Shown: positions 62,900-64,000 of the stretch, piece after piece
How the letters are laid out: every line of letters begins with the position of its first letter
How positions within the stretch are numbered: the stretch's first letter is position 1
Source: Uliginosibacterium gangwonense
GTDB lineage: Bacteria; Pseudomonadota; Gammaproteobacteria; Burkholderiales; Rhodocyclaceae
Assembly (NCBI GenBank): GCA_005239635.1
Contig: SBBQ01000041.1
Location: 62,001 to 126,000, forward strand
Direction of reading: 5' to 3'
DNA length: 64,000 nucleotides
Program-made: the position numbers and the translations under genes
Notes under the pieces: model-generated
The model's input: only the letters and a program-made list of their open reading frames with translations
Database searches by the model: none
What the model was told of the DNA's origin: nothing

Positions 62900-64000
62900 A
62901 TGCAAGACATTATTGAAGAGCTCAATCGTCGTCGCGAAGCGGCCTGTATGGGCGGTGGACAAAAGCGTATCGACGCGCAACATGCGCGCGGCAAACTCAC
63001 CGCGCGTGAGCGCATCGAACTGCTGTTAGACGACGGTAGCTTCGAAGAGTGGGATATGTTCAAAGAACATCGCTGCACGGATTTCGGCATGGCCGAAAAC
63101 ACAGTGCCGGGCGATGGCGTGGTGACGGGTTACGGCACCATTAGTGGACGCTTGGTGTTCGTGTTCTCGCAAGATTTCACCGTGTTTGGTGGCTCCTTGT
63201 CTGAGTCGCACGCCGAGAAAATCTGCAAGATCATGGACCATGCGATGAAAGTGGGCGCACCCGTGATTGGTATTAACGACTCGGGCGGCGCACGTATTCA
63301 AGAAGGCGTGGCGTCATTGGGCGGTTACGCCGAAGTGTTTCAGCGCAACGTGATGGCATCGGGCGTGATTCCACAAATCAGTTTGGTGATGGGCCCTTGT
63401 GCTGGTGGCGCGGTATATTCGCCTGCGATGACAGACTTCATCTTTATGGTGAAAGACACGTCGTACATGTTCGTCACCGGGCCGGAAGTGGTTAAGACGG
63501 TGACGCACGAAGAGGTGTCGGCAGAAGAATTGGGTGGCGCGACCACGCACACTAGCAAGAGTGGTGTGGCTGATCTCGCGTTTGAAGACGACGTTGAAAT
63601 GCTCATGATGACGCGTCGCATGTTCAACTACTTGCCGCTGTCGAATCGTGAAAAGCCACCCGTGCGCCCAAGCACCGACCCGGCAGATCGTAGCGAGCAC
63701 AGCCTCGACACCTTGGTGCCTGAAAATCCCAACAAGCCGTATGACATGAAGGAGTTGATCCTCAAGATTGTGGATGACGGCGACTTTTTCGAGATTCAAC
63801 CGGACTACGCGCGCAACATCCTCATCGGCTTTGCGCGTATGGAAGGACAGACGGTGGGCATCGTTGCCAATCAGCCTTTGGTGTTGGCAGGTTGCTTAGA
63901 CATTAAGAGCAGCATTAAGGCAGGACGCTTTGTGCGTTTTTGCGATGCCTTCAATATTCCCGTGGTGACGTTTGTTGATGTGCCGGGCTTTATGCCGGGT
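62900..64000 (+). CDS. pccB: Propionyl-CoA carboxylase beta subunit, 3' part outside window
   Basis: The carboxyltransferase subunit that makes methylmalonyl-CoA from propionyl-CoA, cut off at the window end after 367 residues. The ATG at 62900 follows an AAAGGAG site. [50 protein letters not shown] is the usual N terminus, and the acyl-CoA site [24 protein letters not shown] and the oxyanion-forming [17 protein letters not shown] are intact. The second domain ([23 protein letters not shown]) has begun. With mcm and meaB it completes the propionyl-CoA to succinyl-CoA route; the biotin subunit is expected beyond the window. Confidence 0.96.
   Translation, partial: MQDIIEELNRRREAACMGGGQKRIDAQHARGKLTARERIELLLDDGSFEEWDMFKEHRCTDFGMAENTVPGDGVVTGYGTISGRLVFVFSQDFTVFGGSLSESHAEKICKIMDHAMKVGAPVIGINDSGGARIQEGVASLGGYAEVFQRNVMASGVIPQISLVMGPCAGGAVYSPAMTDFIFMVKDTSYMFVTGPEVVKTVTHEEVSAEELGGATTHTSKSGVADLAFEDDVEMLMMTRRMFNYLPLSNREKPPVRPSTDPADRSEHSLDTLVPENPNKPYDMKELILKIVDDGDFFEIQPDYARNILIGFARMEGQTVGIVANQPLVLAGCLDIKSSIKAGRFVRFCDAFNIPVVTFVDVPGFMPG

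Larger units (their letters stand above)
1656..63871. repeat. Family of about 65 copies of the word TTGCCAAT / ATTGGCAA (uptake-sequence-like)
   Basis: Counted by eye, both strands. The 9-base form TTTGCCAAT (or ATTGGCAAA) starts at 1656, 2745, 3017, 3709, 12236, 12901, 12994, 14860, 16856, 19203, 20874, 21164, 21974, 26966, 28452, 28997, 32831, 32901, 35346, 35902, 36055, 36518, 36655, 40805, 43442, 47838, 48045, 48757, 49856, 49876, 51076, 51137, 53251, 53535, 54981, 56013, 56733, 58722, 58827 and 61878. The 8-base core alone starts at 4265, 5541, 8773, 9707, 12546, 15479, 18742, 19678, 20556, 28395, 30524, 30780, 31788, 35528, 40086, 45006, 45826, 49231, 51212, 52040, 52964, 53591, 57758, 58217 and 63864. 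By chance about 0.5 and 2 are expected. Orientation is balanced (36 against 29). Confidence 0.9.

Overview
The window looks like a chromosomal segment of a betaproteobacterium, most likely Burkholderiales or a close relative. The evidence is moderate GC, the gene order polA / DUF2782 / homoserine kinase / BPSS1780-type membrane proteins / nadD / rsfS / rlmH / maf / rng, the zapA-6S RNA-EVE neighbourhood, and a lipopolysaccharide (LPS) core cluster with several heptosyltransferases. I see no phage, transposase, integrase or CRISPR array.

Layout. 1-4 kb: a truncated diheme cytochrome c, tRNA-Arg(CCG), a haem-binding HAMP sensor with a probably frameshifted partner, and a membrane metal-dependent hydrolase. 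4.1-17.3 kb: a complete Lap-type biofilm adhesion system: LapB and LapC type I secretion parts, a LuxR-type regulator, an 1144-residue RTX adhesin with an N-terminal retention module, a small conserved protein, the c-di-GMP receptor LapD, the periplasmic protease LapG and a LapE outer-membrane channel fused to an NTF2-like domain. 17.4-26.6 kb: mscL, asmA, an aldehyde dehydrogenase, a nitronate monooxygenase-type flavoprotein, and a PhnD-like binding protein overlapping a hybrid histidine kinase. 26.6-37.1 kb: housekeeping genes. 37.2-47.8 kb: LPS/O-antigen genes around msbA. 47.9-53.3 kb: cobalamin uptake (btuF, btuD, btuC, btuB) with a cobalamin riboswitch. 53.5-56.7 kb: zapB-like gene, zapA, 6S-like RNA, EVE protein, TSUP permease and an enoyl-CoA hydratase. 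57-64 kb: an orphan gene, then a GntR regulator divergent from methylmalonyl-CoA mutase, meaB and a truncated propionyl-CoA carboxylase beta gene, with a two-gene nuclease-like cassette inserted between mcm and meaB.

The most striking signal is not a gene. The word TTTGCCAAT (reverse ATTGGCAAA) occurs about 40 times in 64 kb, and its 8-base core TTGCCAAT/ATTGGCAA about 65 times (counted by eye), against roughly 0.5 and 2 expected by chance. It lies on both strands, in all reading frames and between genes, at about one per kb. That is the density and behaviour of the DNA uptake sequences of Neisseriaceae and Pasteurellaceae. I know of no such word described for this group. It is sparse or absent in several stretches, notably parts of the LPS cluster and the nuclease cassette.

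Functional links. The Lap genes form one circuit: c-di-GMP bound by LapD restrains LapG, which would otherwise cut the adhesin near its N terminus and release it from the cell. The cobalamin uptake genes supply the cofactor of the mutase encoded 6-8 kb away.
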